A stretch of 59,940 bases of DNA, taken from NCBI GenBank assembly GCA_016712405.1, contig JADJRD010000012.1, positions 1 through 59,940 of the forward strand, in the 5' to 3' direction. Position 1 is the stretch's first letter. Each line of letters begins with the position of its first letter. The notes beneath the pieces are model-generated. The model was given only the letters and a program-made list of their open reading frames with translations. It was not told the origin of the DNA and did no database searches. Shown here piece by piece: positions 49,629 to 58,506 of this stretch. Position numbers and translations under genes: made by a program. This DNA comes from Cellvibrio sp. Its GTDB lineage: Bacteria > Pseudomonadota > Gammaproteobacteria > Pseudomonadales > Cellvibrionaceae.

Positions 49629-51029
49629 TTGGGTTTGCATCCCAATCTACAATTAAATTTTCATTTCGTCGGTGATTTTTTGAAAGCAAATCCTTTGTTA
49701 ATCCGCAGTATTTTATTTCTCGCTATTCCTGTTGCACTGCAAATGTTAATGCAATCCATGTTAGGTATGGCTGATGTATTAATGGTAGGGCATTTGGGCA
49801 CAGCAGCGGTAGCCGCTGTAGGTTTGGCAGCAAAAATTCATTTTTTGATGTTGGTGTTGATGAGTGGTTTAGCTACAGGCGCGAGCGTGTTAATTGCTCA
49901 GTATCTCGGTGCAAAAGATACCCATACCAGTCAAAAAATATTCGCCGTGACTATGTTGGTTAGTACTATCACCATCCTGCCTTTTTTTATCGCCTTTGGA
50001 TTTTTTGCGAACACTTGGGTTAGCTGGATTAATCCGGATCAGCAAGTAGCCAAACTCGCGGCAATTTATTTAATTATTACTGCACCCGTACTATTGTTAA
50101 CACAATGGATTGTGATTTACGAAGCCTCATTACGTGCGATGGGTCATACCACCATGCCTTTAGTTGCCGGTATTTTTGCGGCAATCGCCAACATACTAAT
50201 GAATTACGCTTTGATTAATGGTCATTGGGGTTTTCCCGCCTTGGGTGTCGCGGGGGCAGCTTGGGCAACTTTAATTTCCCGTTGTTTGCAAACCGTGTTG
50301 ATTGTGGGGTGGGTTTATTTTTCAAAACAAATTTTTGCGTTGAATGTGTCGCAGTGGAAACAAGCAAAAGATAAACAACAAATTCGTCGCTACATTCAAT
50401 TTTCAACACCCTTGGTGGCCAATTACGCAATCTGGGCTGTAGGTAATTCGGTTTATCATTTGGCTACTGGTTTTGCCGGTACACAAGCGCTCGCTGTTAT
50501 GGGTGTAATAGTGCCCGTTGAAAGTGCTTTCTTTGCCTTGTTTGTCGGATTGGCAAATGCATCGGCTGTGTTAGTTGGGCGAGAACTAGGTGCTGGAAAC
50601 AATCAACAAGCTTGGTTTTTACATCAATTCTTTGATCGATTGACTTATGGTTTATTAATAATATTTTGTATCTCTTTATGGGTTTTACGCCCAGCGGTGG
50701 TTGGGTTATTCGATCAGCTGGATGCAGAATCAAAATCGCTGTTAATGCAAACACTCAGTATCTTTTGTATGTTGGTTTTTCTTAAAGTGTTGAATATGAT
50801 TCGTATAATCGGTGTGTTGCGTGCAGGTGGCGATAATAAATTTACGTTAATTACGGATACAGTAGTGATGTGGGGCTTTGGCATTCCTATCTATATAGTC
50901 GCGGTATTTTTTGGTCATATTTCGTTTGTCTATCTTTATGCGCTCATGTATTTGGAAGATGCGCTAAAATTTATTCCTGTAATTAAACGTGTTGTCAGTC
51001 GTAAGTGGATGAATAATTTGACGCAATGA
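49629..51029 (+). CDS. MATE family efflux transporter
   Basis: A 466-residue protein with 12 likely helices and a two-fold internal repeat, the MATE layout. Motifs include PVALQMLMQSMLGMADVLMVGHLG, ASVLIAQYLGA and the second-half ASAVLVGRELGAGN. The start used is TTG 49629; TTG 49680 (KANPLLIRS) is also plausible. MATE proteins export drugs or other cations with sodium or protons; the substrate is not clear. It sits just after pbpC on the same strand, 45 bases apart, but with a separate role. Confidence 0.85.
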   Translation: MGLHPNLQLNFHFVGDFLKANPLLIRSILFLAIPVALQMLMQSMLGMADVLMVGHLGTAAVAAVGLAAKIHFLMLVLMSGLATGASVLIAQYLGAKDTHTSQKIFAVTMLVSTITILPFFIAFGFFANTWVSWINPDQQVAKLAAIYLIITAPVLLLTQWIVIYEASLRAMGHTTMPLVAGIFAAIANILMNYALINGHWGFPALGVAGAAWATLISRCLQTVLIVGWVYFSKQIFALNVSQWKQAKDKQQIRRYIQFSTPLVANYAIWAVGNSVYHLATGFAGTQALAVMGVIVPVESAFFALFVGLANASAVLVGRELGAGNNQQAWFLHQFFDRLTYGLLIIFCISLWVLRPAVVGLFDQLDAESKSLLMQTLSIFCMLVFLKVLNMIRIIGVLRAGGDNKFTLITDTVVMWGFGIPIYIVAVFFGHISFVYLYALMYLEDALKFIPVIKRVVSRKWMNNLTQ

Positions 51030-51332
51030 TGGAGTGCTAGAAACAAAGCCATTAAAATAAGGGCCATGTGGAAAATACTATTTTAATTTTTATTTGAATT
51101 TCAAAATGTGTGTTTGGATCAAATTTTCTATCGTTTTCCGATCTATTTGAACTGGTTCTATTGATTTTGTAGTTGATTCTTGCGATATTGACTTGGTATG
51201 ACTACATGGATTTGGTTAGTTCGACGGGTTCAAAATAATGTTAATAGAAGGAAATGCAAAAAATATTATTGGTAGATAGCTAACAAATATTCATTCAATT
51301 AAATAAATATCATTTCAATTAAGGAGTATGCA
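51030..51332. other. AT-rich intergenic stretch
   Basis: About 300 bases between the MATE gene and the next secreted protein gene. No open frame of note and no hairpin with T run is visible. The last 30 bases are AT-rich and end in a good AAGGAG ribosome site for the gene at 51333, so the promoter of that gene is probably here. Confidence 0.5.
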
Positions 51333-51842
51333 ATGTTTAAAAAAGCTACAATTTCCATTGTGTTGCTGACGGGTTCTTTCGTTGGGTTCGCTGCAGCTGA
51401 TCCTGTGATTATACAGTCAACAATTCCCTATGCCGCAGACGCAAAAGTTGCACAAAAAGTTCGCAATGAATGTGTTGAGCTAGGGGCTCAATTTGCTTCT
51501 TTTACTAAAGAATTTGGTGAAAAATATGAAGTTGAGGTTCAACTCAGCGATACATTGGATCCAAGCGCTAAGGGGCGAGTGTTGCAAATGGAGATTACTG
51601 AAGCTGTAAGTCAAGGTAATGCATTTATTGGGCATAGAAAATTTTCATCTGCTCGTGGAACTCTTTATGAAAATGGTGAAAAAGTAGCTTCGTTTGAAGC
51701 GCTTCGTCAATCAGGGGGAGGCGCTTTCGCCGGCTACAAAGGATCCTGTTCGGTCCTGGGGCGTACGGTGAAGGCTATGGGTAAAGATGTTGCTCAATGG
51801 TTACAGGCCCCAACAGATAATGCCGCGTTAGGTGATATGTAA
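51333..51842 (+). CDS. Secreted protein of unknown function
   Basis: A 169-residue protein with a Sec signal peptide (residues 1-21, ending GFAAA). The mature part is IPYAADAKVAQKVRNECVEL, then KEFGEKYEVEVQL, VLQMEITEAVSQGNAF and SARGTLYENGEKVASFEALR. The order strand-strand-strand with Cys at 47 and 137 suggests a small periplasmic alpha/beta protein. I do not recognise a named family. The ribosome site AAGGAG is strong. It is not obviously linked to its neighbours. Confidence 0.7.
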   Translation: MFKKATISIVLLTGSFVGFAAADPVIIQSTIPYAADAKVAQKVRNECVELGAQFASFTKEFGEKYEVEVQLSDTLDPSAKGRVLQMEITEAVSQGNAFIGHRKFSSARGTLYENGEKVASFEALRQSGGGAFAGYKGSCSVLGRTVKAMGKDVAQWLQAPTDNAALGDM

Positions 51843-51979
51843 TTTGCCAGGTACTGCTTGTGTATTTATTGGTATTACACAAGCAGTTTCGGAGGATAAG
51901 TTTTTTCACCAATTTACCTTCTGAAGAAAAAATCCGGCAAAGTTTTCATTCAACTCTATATCAGCAAAGGAGTGCTGTT

Positions 51980-52198
51980 ATGCCACGTCGAGCTCGACAC
52001 TATATCGCTAATCAGCCGTACCACATTGCTCAGCGCGGAAATAACCGCGAACCCTGTTTTATTGAAATTGAAATTGAAAATTATCAATTTTATTTGGAGT
52101 TGTGGCGGGAATTATCTAAAAAATTCGATATTACAGTTCATGCCTATTGTTTGATGACGAATCATTTCATTTTCTCGGCGCTTACGAAGTTTCACTAG
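51980..52198 (+). pseudogene. REP-associated tyrosine transposase (RAYT), N-terminal fragment
   Basis: From ATG 51980 the frame reads MPRRARHYIANQPYHIAQRG, NNREPCF and, after YQFYLELWRELSKKFDITVH, AYCLMTNH. This is the start of a Y1 transposase of the IS200/RAYT group, including the first half of the H-x-H-type motif (TNHFIF in place of NHVH). The expected 150 further residues with the catalytic Tyr are missing. RAYTs mobilise REP palindromes. The fragment probably marks a past insertion or deletion here. Confidence 0.75.
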
Positions 52199-52615
52199 TG
52201 TAAAAATAAAATTTTCAATGGTGATCAATTGGAGTCTAAACAGTTGATCAATTTTATTTTGCTACTGTTGTTGGTGGTTTCGCATCGTTGTTTTGATGTA
52301 AACGATTGCAATGAATGGGTTAATTGGAAATCAAGGTCTACGTAATTTATTTTTTCATTTTGTAAAAATTTTATGTGATGAAGCATATATGGAGAATATT
52401 GTTTCAATTCGGTATCTGCTTCACAAAAATCTATCTTTGCACTGGGTTTTGGCGAAAAAACTTGACAATGTTTGTTGGTGTGACTAGTTTCGTTGCGGAA
52501 AATTATAATTAAACATCGATTCTGTATTCTCGAACCTTACATTCGATCATTGTATTGTTTTCAATCTTTATAATCTTGTTATTTTTTTAATTTTTAAAAA
52601 ATCAAGGATATTTCC
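52199..52615. other. Intergenic stretch, one possible promoter
   Basis: Over 400 AT-rich bases without a supported gene. A TTGACA at 52462-52467 with a 17-base spacer and a weak TAGTTT (52485-52490) could be a sigma-70 promoter for the YD/Rhs operon that starts at 52616. No RNA gene or clear repeat was seen. Confidence 0.35.
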
Positions 52616-53089
52616 ATGAAAAAAACACTATCGCTGCTCATTTTTTTTGTATTCATTTTTGCCATTCCTGTGTCGGTTTATGCTCAAAGTAAAACCACTA
52701 AATATACCTACGATGCTTTGGGGAGACTCACCTTTGTGAATGATTCAGTTAATGGCAATCGCGATTACGATTATGACAAAGCAGGTAATCGTCTGTTGGT
52801 GACAACCGGCCTTGCTTCGGATGAGGCGGCTGAGCCAGTAACAACCTTGCCGGCTCCCACAAATTTGTCAAGATCACTTATTGCTTCCTGCGCATGGGAA
52901 GCCAGATGGAGTGCTGTATCTGGAGCTGATAAATATTTGGTAATCGATACAAGTAACGCCAAACAATATGTCACCACCACAACAGCATACGTCGCCTGCC
53001 CTATTGGTAATCAGGACGGCAACGTCCCTTCAACGGTTCAGGCATGTAATGCAAATAATATTTGTGGCGCCAAAGCTAAATTTAATTAG
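52616..53089 (+). CDS. Secreted YD-repeat protein with fibronectin-III-like domain
   Basis: A 157-residue protein with a Sec signal peptide (residues 1-23, ending SVYAQ). Residues 28-60 contain YD-type repeats (YTYDALGRLTFVN and YDYDKAGNRLL), and residues about 78-157 look like an FN3 sandwich (APTNLSRSLIASC, WSAVSGADKYLVIDTS, STVQACNANNICG). It is a very short version of the Rhs/YD family. It lies 13 bases before the large YD gene and is probably in the same operon. Its role could be helping the export or folding of the Rhs protein, which is inference. Confidence 0.7.
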   Translation: MKKTLSLLIFFVFIFAIPVSVYAQSKTTKYTYDALGRLTFVNDSVNGNRDYDYDKAGNRLLVTTGLASDEAAEPVTTLPAPTNLSRSLIASCAWEARWSAVSGADKYLVIDTSNAKQYVTTTTAYVACPIGNQDGNVPSTVQACNANNICGAKAKFN

Positions 53090-53102
53090 TGGGGAATAAA
53101 AA

Positions 53103-55100
53103 ATGAAAAAAATCATTGCATTGCTTTTAGTTTTTTGCTGCTCTGTATCTGCGCTTCCAGATAATCCTGTTGCACCTCCCAAGGCAGATGTTGTTGATAG
53201 ATTTGGTGTAAATTTGCAGACTGGGACACTCACAAGAACTCTTGAGACAGTTTCCGTCGGTGGCGAATTTGGGTTAAAACATAATGTTCAGCTTTATACA
53301 GATTTGTTCTTTAATGGTTCTTATTTTGGTTATGTAGATGCATTTGCTGGCAGTATCTCATCCAAAAAAATTTCCGATAACATTATCAATATACTCACTA
53401 ATGCTAATGGCGAAGTTGCGGCATTTAGGGATACTGGTTCGCTTCAGCGTGATTCAACCGCAATATTATATGTAATGCGTGCATATGGGCCGGCTGGTAG
53501 TCAGGACTTCTTGGTTTATCGAAATGGTTTGGTTGATTATCGCAATGTGTCTACTTCTGGGTATGAATATAAATCAGTAGGCGATACTCGTCACAAATTA
53601 GTCGAAAGCACAGATAAAAAATATCTCACTTGGATTACTCCAGATGGAATTGAAACTAAATACGAAAGAAGCACTTTATCCGGGCCTTGGATTGCAGGTA
53701 CAGGGGCACAATTAAAGGAAATCACCTACCCTAATGGATATAAAGTTCGTGTTTATGATAAGGCCGTTTCGACCAATACTGGCTTCATGCTTAAATATCA
53801 GCTTAATACACAAGGCTTGAACAGTACGCCTGGTCAAGTAGTTGCTCTTAATCTTGCCCATCAATATTGTGCTGTTTCTGCTGCAACCTGTGACACCAAC
53901 AGTTGGCCTACGGCGACCTTTGCTTGGCCAAGTGGTACGCCAGGTGTTTTTAGGCAGACGGGATTAGCTTCCTCCAGTTATTTGGTCAAAATGACAACGG
54001 ATGCTGGGGTGACTGATATACAATATCAGCCAGAAAACGTATGCATAAAATCAAGTGGGGCCGAGGATGCCGCATGTGCTGCGAGCCCTCCGGGCGGTAC
54101 TAAATGGTACCCGCGGTTGCGTAGTATTAAAACTCCTGAAGGTCGCCTTCCCAATTATCAGTATGTTTATAAAAATAAAGGCGAAATGCTTGAGGGTGGG
54201 GGGTCATCTACCGATGGTTTGGCTTGGGGGTACACTTATTGGAGTCTTTCATCTGCATCGGGACAAATCACAACTGCAACACTAAATGGAACGGATTCTC
54301 AGGGTTATTCGGGTCCGACAGTAAACTCACAAAACGCAAACCTTACTTGGGGTAATGGCGAGGTTTGGGTTGTATCATCCCAATACGAACTTAATATAAT
54401 CGAATCAGTGACCGATAAAAAAAGTGGCACATATTCATATTATAAAGACCTTCGTCATTTTGTGGAAAAATTCTATCCCATTCCTGGGGGCGGCCCTGCG
54501 CAACAATATTTTTATAATGGCCCACGTGGCAATCTGAACGAAATAAAGTCAATAGAAAACCCAAGCAATCCGGTGTTACTTCAAGAAGCTGAATATAGCT
54601 CAGGTGAATGTATTTATCCGAAAACTTGCAACAAGCCTTTAAGGGTTAAGGATGCTCGCGGCAACGTTACATATTATGAGTACGATCCTCAGGGGCGTTT
54701 TGGCAGTCCCACTAAAATTACTTACTCTGCGAATGAACAAGGCTTACGCGCTGCGACAGTTTATAAATATGAACCACGATACGCCTACTACAAAAAAGAT
54801 GGCGAGGCGATTACTCGTGATCCTGATCCGATTTGGATGTTAACCAGTGAGCATACCTGCCGTATGAGTGAAGCAACGGACAACGGTTGTGCTACCGGTA
54901 ATTCGGATATGGTACAGACCGTTTACTATTACGGACCACAAAACGGACAAGCCAATAATTTATTACAGCGTGGAAAAAGTATCACTGCTGAAGGCACCCC
55001 ATCGATAAGAGTATGGTGTTATGAGTATGACAAATATGGAAAATTAATTGGCGAAACTTCACCCAAAGGTAATTCAACCAGCGTACAAAGCTGCCAATAA
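53103..55100 (+). CDS. Secreted Rhs/YD-repeat protein, N-terminal half type
   Basis: An intact 665-residue protein with a signal peptide (residues 1-17, ending VSALP). The N-terminal block DRFGVNLQTGTLTRTLETV is the opening of Rhs-type proteins. Long stretches of YD-like pattern follow (SGTYSYYKDLRHF, NVTYYEYDPQGRF, RVWCYEYDKYGKLIG). There is no core hairpin or toxin end here; the C-terminus stops at QSCQ in the middle of the repeat region, and the next gene, 11 bases later, goes on with the same repeats after its own signal peptide. The protein would form part of the Rhs cocoon in the periplasm or outside. Confidence 0.75.
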   Translation: MKKIIALLLVFCCSVSALPDNPVAPPKADVVDRFGVNLQTGTLTRTLETVSVGGEFGLKHNVQLYTDLFFNGSYFGYVDAFAGSISSKKISDNIINILTNANGEVAAFRDTGSLQRDSTAILYVMRAYGPAGSQDFLVYRNGLVDYRNVSTSGYEYKSVGDTRHKLVESTDKKYLTWITPDGIETKYERSTLSGPWIAGTGAQLKEITYPNGYKVRVYDKAVSTNTGFMLKYQLNTQGLNSTPGQVVALNLAHQYCAVSAATCDTNSWPTATFAWPSGTPGVFRQTGLASSSYLVKMTTDAGVTDIQYQPENVCIKSSGAEDAACAASPPGGTKWYPRLRSIKTPEGRLPNYQYVYKNKGEMLEGGGSSTDGLAWGYTYWSLSSASGQITTATLNGTDSQGYSGPTVNSQNANLTWGNGEVWVVSSQYELNIIESVTDKKSGTYSYYKDLRHFVEKFYPIPGGGPAQQYFYNGPRGNLNEIKSIENPSNPVLLQEAEYSSGECIYPKTCNKPLRVKDARGNVTYYEYDPQGRFGSPTKITYSANEQGLRAATVYKYEPRYAYYKKDGEAITRDPDPIWMLTSEHTCRMSEATDNGCATGNSDMVQTVYYYGPQNGQANNLLQRGKSITAEGTPSIRVWCYEYDKYGKLIGETSPKGNSTSVQSCQ

Positions 55101-55111
55101 GGAGATGACAA

Positions 55112-57768
55112 ATGAAAATTTCAAGAAATAAATGCAGTTCATTTTTATTGTTGAGTGTTGTTTTTTCAGCTCTGTTGTTGAGTGGAATGACGCAGGCTCT
55201 CCAATATGAAGCTAACTTTAAAGTGGCTTATCGATATTCTTCATTAGGGTTACAGTTGGCAGTAATTCAGCCAGATACTGACGGTGATTACCGAAATTAT
55301 CTTGCGCAGCGTTATGTCTATGGCGATATCAATCGTCCATCTTTAGTGACACAAATAGAATCGGGTAATTTGGAGCGTTGGTTGGACGATAGTATTCAAC
55401 CAAAAGATTGGACGAACTACACTTCATTCACCATATATTCTACTCGGGGTTTTGAATACGACAATTACGGTCGCAAAATTAAAGAATGGATAAAAGGGAC
55501 AAACGGCACTATTGAAATGTTGTCTCAATACACATACAACGCCAAAGGGTTGGTTCAGTGTAAAGCGCGGCGTATGAATAAGGCTGTTTATAGCTCGTTG
55601 TTATTTAGTGCTTGTTCGCAAAGCACAGCTGGAAGTGAGGGGCCTGACAGAATAACGCGTTACACCTATGATGAATTGGATCAAGTATTAACGGAGGAAA
55701 GGGGTGTTGGCGCTGGAGTCTTACAGCAGGTTTATGTCACCAATACGTATGAAGGTAAGTTACTCAGAACCCAAACAGACGCTAACGGTAATAAAACCTC
55801 ATTGATCTACGATAGTTATGATCGATTGCAAAAAGCGCATCTACCCATCGAAACTGATTAAGGGAGAGGTCGATAATACTGACTTCAATCAATACGCTTA
55901 CGATCTCAATGGCAACATGACATGGGAGCGTAAACGTAATGCTGCGCAGATTTATTATTACTATGACAACAACAATCGTCTGCGCTTAAAAGATTACGCC
56001 AACAATTCACAAACGGCGGATATTTATTACAAATATGATTCGCGCGGTATTACATTGCACTCACGCTTCGGTAGTCATACGGGTGAAGGGATTATTAATA
56101 CAGCGGATGGTTTTTTGCAATATTATTCGCACCGATACTACCATGGGTGGTACACGCACACTCAAATACACCTATGATGCAAACAATAACCGCACGCATG
56201 TTTATCACTCTGATAATATCTCCTTCAAATACGATTTTGATGGGCTAAACCGTGTGAATAGGCTGAGCGAAGGTTCAACACCCATGTTGAATCTGCTCTA
56301 CAACCCTCAAGGTCGTCGCAGTGCACTTTTGCGAAATTATAATTCCAGTAACGGTACTGTTGCCACGCACCAATTACAATTTGGACAATGCGCTGAGGCT
56401 AGGCAGTCTGGTTCAGGATTTCCCCAATACCGGATTGGATCTCACCAACACTTTTATATATAACCCGGTAAGTCAAATTACCCAATTAACGCAAAGTAAT
56501 TCCGTATACCAATACACGGGAAATGAAACGCGTACCGGTGCTTATGGTTAATGGGTTAAACCAATACACCAGTGTCAATGGTCAAACTGCGCTTTACGAT
56601 GCTAACGGAAACTTAACCAATGACAATGGGACGCTCTACAGCTACGACGATGAAAATCGTTTGCGTGGCACCAGTGGAATGAGCATTGCGGCATCGACAT
56701 TAAAATACGATCCACTCGGTCGTTTGTATGAAACCACCATCAACGGAATCAAAACCACATTCTTATACGACGGCGATGCATTGGTTGCGGAATACAATGC
56801 TTCAAATAGTTTAATTAAACGTTATGTTCACGGCGATCAAGTTGATGAGCCTGGGTACAGCGATGAAACTGCTGCTGTTGGCAGCGGTAATTGGCGTTAT
56901 ATTCACGCTGATCATCAGCAGCGTGATTGCATATAGGTCATGGTCAGCAGGCGCATTGTCTGGTTCAGCCTGGGTTCAAGACACATACGGAATTCCAAAA
57001 AGCACGAACACTGGTCGCTTTATTATACTGGACAGGCGTGGTTAAAAGAGTTGGGTTTGTTTCACCACAAGGCGCGGGTGTATCTGCCGGAAGCTGGGGC
57101 GATTCCTGCAGACGGATCCGATTTTTACGCAGATCAGATGAATATGTATGCGTATGTGGGAAATGATCCGATGAATGCACGTGATCCGTGGAATGGCGCG
57201 GTGCGATAACAGCGTGCAAGGACAAAAGTGCGAAGATGCATTGGATCGATCTGATGCTGCTCGAGATAATGCACACTCTGCTGCTAGTGGATTGAGAGAT
57301 ATTTGCAGGAAGAGTAAAAGATGGAAAAACTACGAATGCAGATAAAGCAGCGCTTGAAGTAGTAGGAAAGATTCGGTGAAAGAAATTCACATCTGCCAAG
57401 GGTCTTGAGCGTTTAGCAAAGGATTGGACAAGGCAGCCAATCGAATAGGTGCAAGAGGGGGGAGAAGGTGCTATTTTAACGTTAGGAAACAATAAACCTA
57501 AATCTATGGCAATATTTGCCTGATGCGTACGTAGTTGGCGGTGGTTTTGGAAGTAAAATTTTACCTAAATGATGGATATTTTGCGCATAAGCTTGAGGAA
57601 CGCGGGAAGAACATTATGCTACATGAAGGTGCGCACTTAGCATGGGCTTGGAGAGATCGGTACATAGAAAAGGAGATAATCTCTTTTTATAACAATAGTA
57701 CTATTTTTGGTGCGCAACGTAATGCAGATACGTATGTATCTTGTATATCCTGCCCCTGTGGATTTTGA
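55112..57768 (+). CDS. Secreted Rhs/YD protein with core domain and HExxH toxin-like end, frame disrupted
   Basis: Pieces from 55112 onward form one product of about 880 residues. A signal peptide (ending MTQA) is followed by YD repeats (YTYDELDQVLTEE, YAYDLNGNMTWERKR, KYTYDANNNRTHVY, YSYDDENRLRGTSG). The Rhs core is then recognisable over frame changes near 55855, 56120, 56390, 56545, 56855, 56920, 57035 and 57180: GQAWLKELGLFHHKARVYLP, then MYAYVGNDPMNARDP. After this core the sequence is a variable tail that includes LEERGKNIMLHEGAHLAWAW (HEGAH, a zinc HExxH) and AQRNADTYVSC, and stops at 57766-57768. The tail resembles metallopeptidase toxins, perhaps of M35 type. A small exported gene follows after nine bases. 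Confidence 0.7.
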
Positions 57769-57777
57769 GGAATTGAA

Positions 57778-58161
57778 ATGAAAATATTATCTTTGATTTT
57801 TGTTGGCGTTATCAGGATTAGCAATGAGCGATAGTTGTCGGTGGTCAGGATCTGTCTCTTTATTGGATCAGCAATATGAATTCGCTTTCATCAGGAAGAT
57901 TGAAAAACGATTAAGTGATTATTCTCTAAGTTTAGATAAAATTTTCTGTCAATGTAATTTCTTCTTATAAAGGCGATGTTTCCGAAAATGTAATTGTCTG
58001 GAGTGGCGATAGTTCTGATTGCGGAGCAGATTTTGTTTTTAGGGAAAACATATGTCATCTTCGCAAAAATTAGGAATAAATTAATTGCACACTATCCATC
58101 AGTATGGGAGTTTACAGAGGGAAAACAAAATGTAACTGATAACTTTTTTGAGAAAATATGA
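57778..58161 (+). CDS. Small exported protein, NTR/TIMP-like C-terminal half; candidate immunity protein
   Basis: About 125 residues with a GAGGA ribosome site before ATG 57778. After MKILSLIF a one-base shift gives LALSGLAMSDSCRWSGSVS, a signal peptide and a Cys near the mature start. After further shifts near 57945 and 58035 the body reads SVNVISSYKGDVSENVIVWS, SSDCGADF, then FLGKTYVIFAKIRNKL and ends DNFFEKI. The layout KG-x9-V-x-W-x6-DCG-x-x-F-x2-GKTY-x-IFA is like the bacterial NTR/TIMP (tissue inhibitor of metalloproteinase) group. It is directly behind the toxin-like end of the Rhs gene, as an immunity gene would be. Family call is by pattern only; I could not search. Confidence 0.45.
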
Positions 58162-58242
58162 GAAGAAAAATGTGACGAAAAGATGATCAATAAAAATTTA
58201 CAGTTAGATCCGAGTTTGAATTTTAACCCCCATCAAATCATC

Positions 58243-58272
58243 AAGCCCGGTTAAAAATGCCGGGCTTTTTTT
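58243..58272 (+). terminator. Rho-independent terminator after the toxin/immunity pair
   Basis: AAGCCCGG and CCGGGCTT make an eight-base-pair stem around an AT-rich loop and are followed by six T or more. It closes the transcript that runs from the Rhs genes. Confidence 0.85.
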
Positions 58273-58463
58273 GTTCTCTGAAAGGCTTCACAACTGTTGT
58301 GAATGCATCTTGATAGTTCGGAATGCCTTCAGCAATCAATAGGGGTCGAACTCCATTGATCCAGAAAAAATGAGTAAGTTGTTTTAATTAATTAGTCGCC
58401 CCTGAAAAACCAACTAACGCATTGAAAAATATAAAAATAACCAAAAAATAGCACGACATCAAA

Positions 58464-58505
58464 TCGACCAAAATGATAAAATTTTGCTTACATTTTTTTG
58501 GTCGA
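58464..58505. repeat. Inverted repeat just before the transposase start
   Basis: TCGACCAAAATG (58464-58475) and CATTTTTTTGGTCGA (58491-58505) form an inverted repeat with three extra T in one arm. The right arm ends two bases before the transposase ATG at 58507, so the stem could hide the ribosome site of that gene, or be a protein-binding site in the element. Confidence 0.6.
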
Positions 58506-58506
58506 A

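Noticed and set aside
56965..57492. Minus-strand frame of 175 codons under the Rhs end
   Set aside because: The plus strand carries the Rhs core in the same place, and the minus product is Ser/Pro-rich without motifs.
58390..58410. Left terminal repeat of the IS5 element
   Set aside because: A CCCTGAAAAACC segment looks like an IS end but no matching right end was found.
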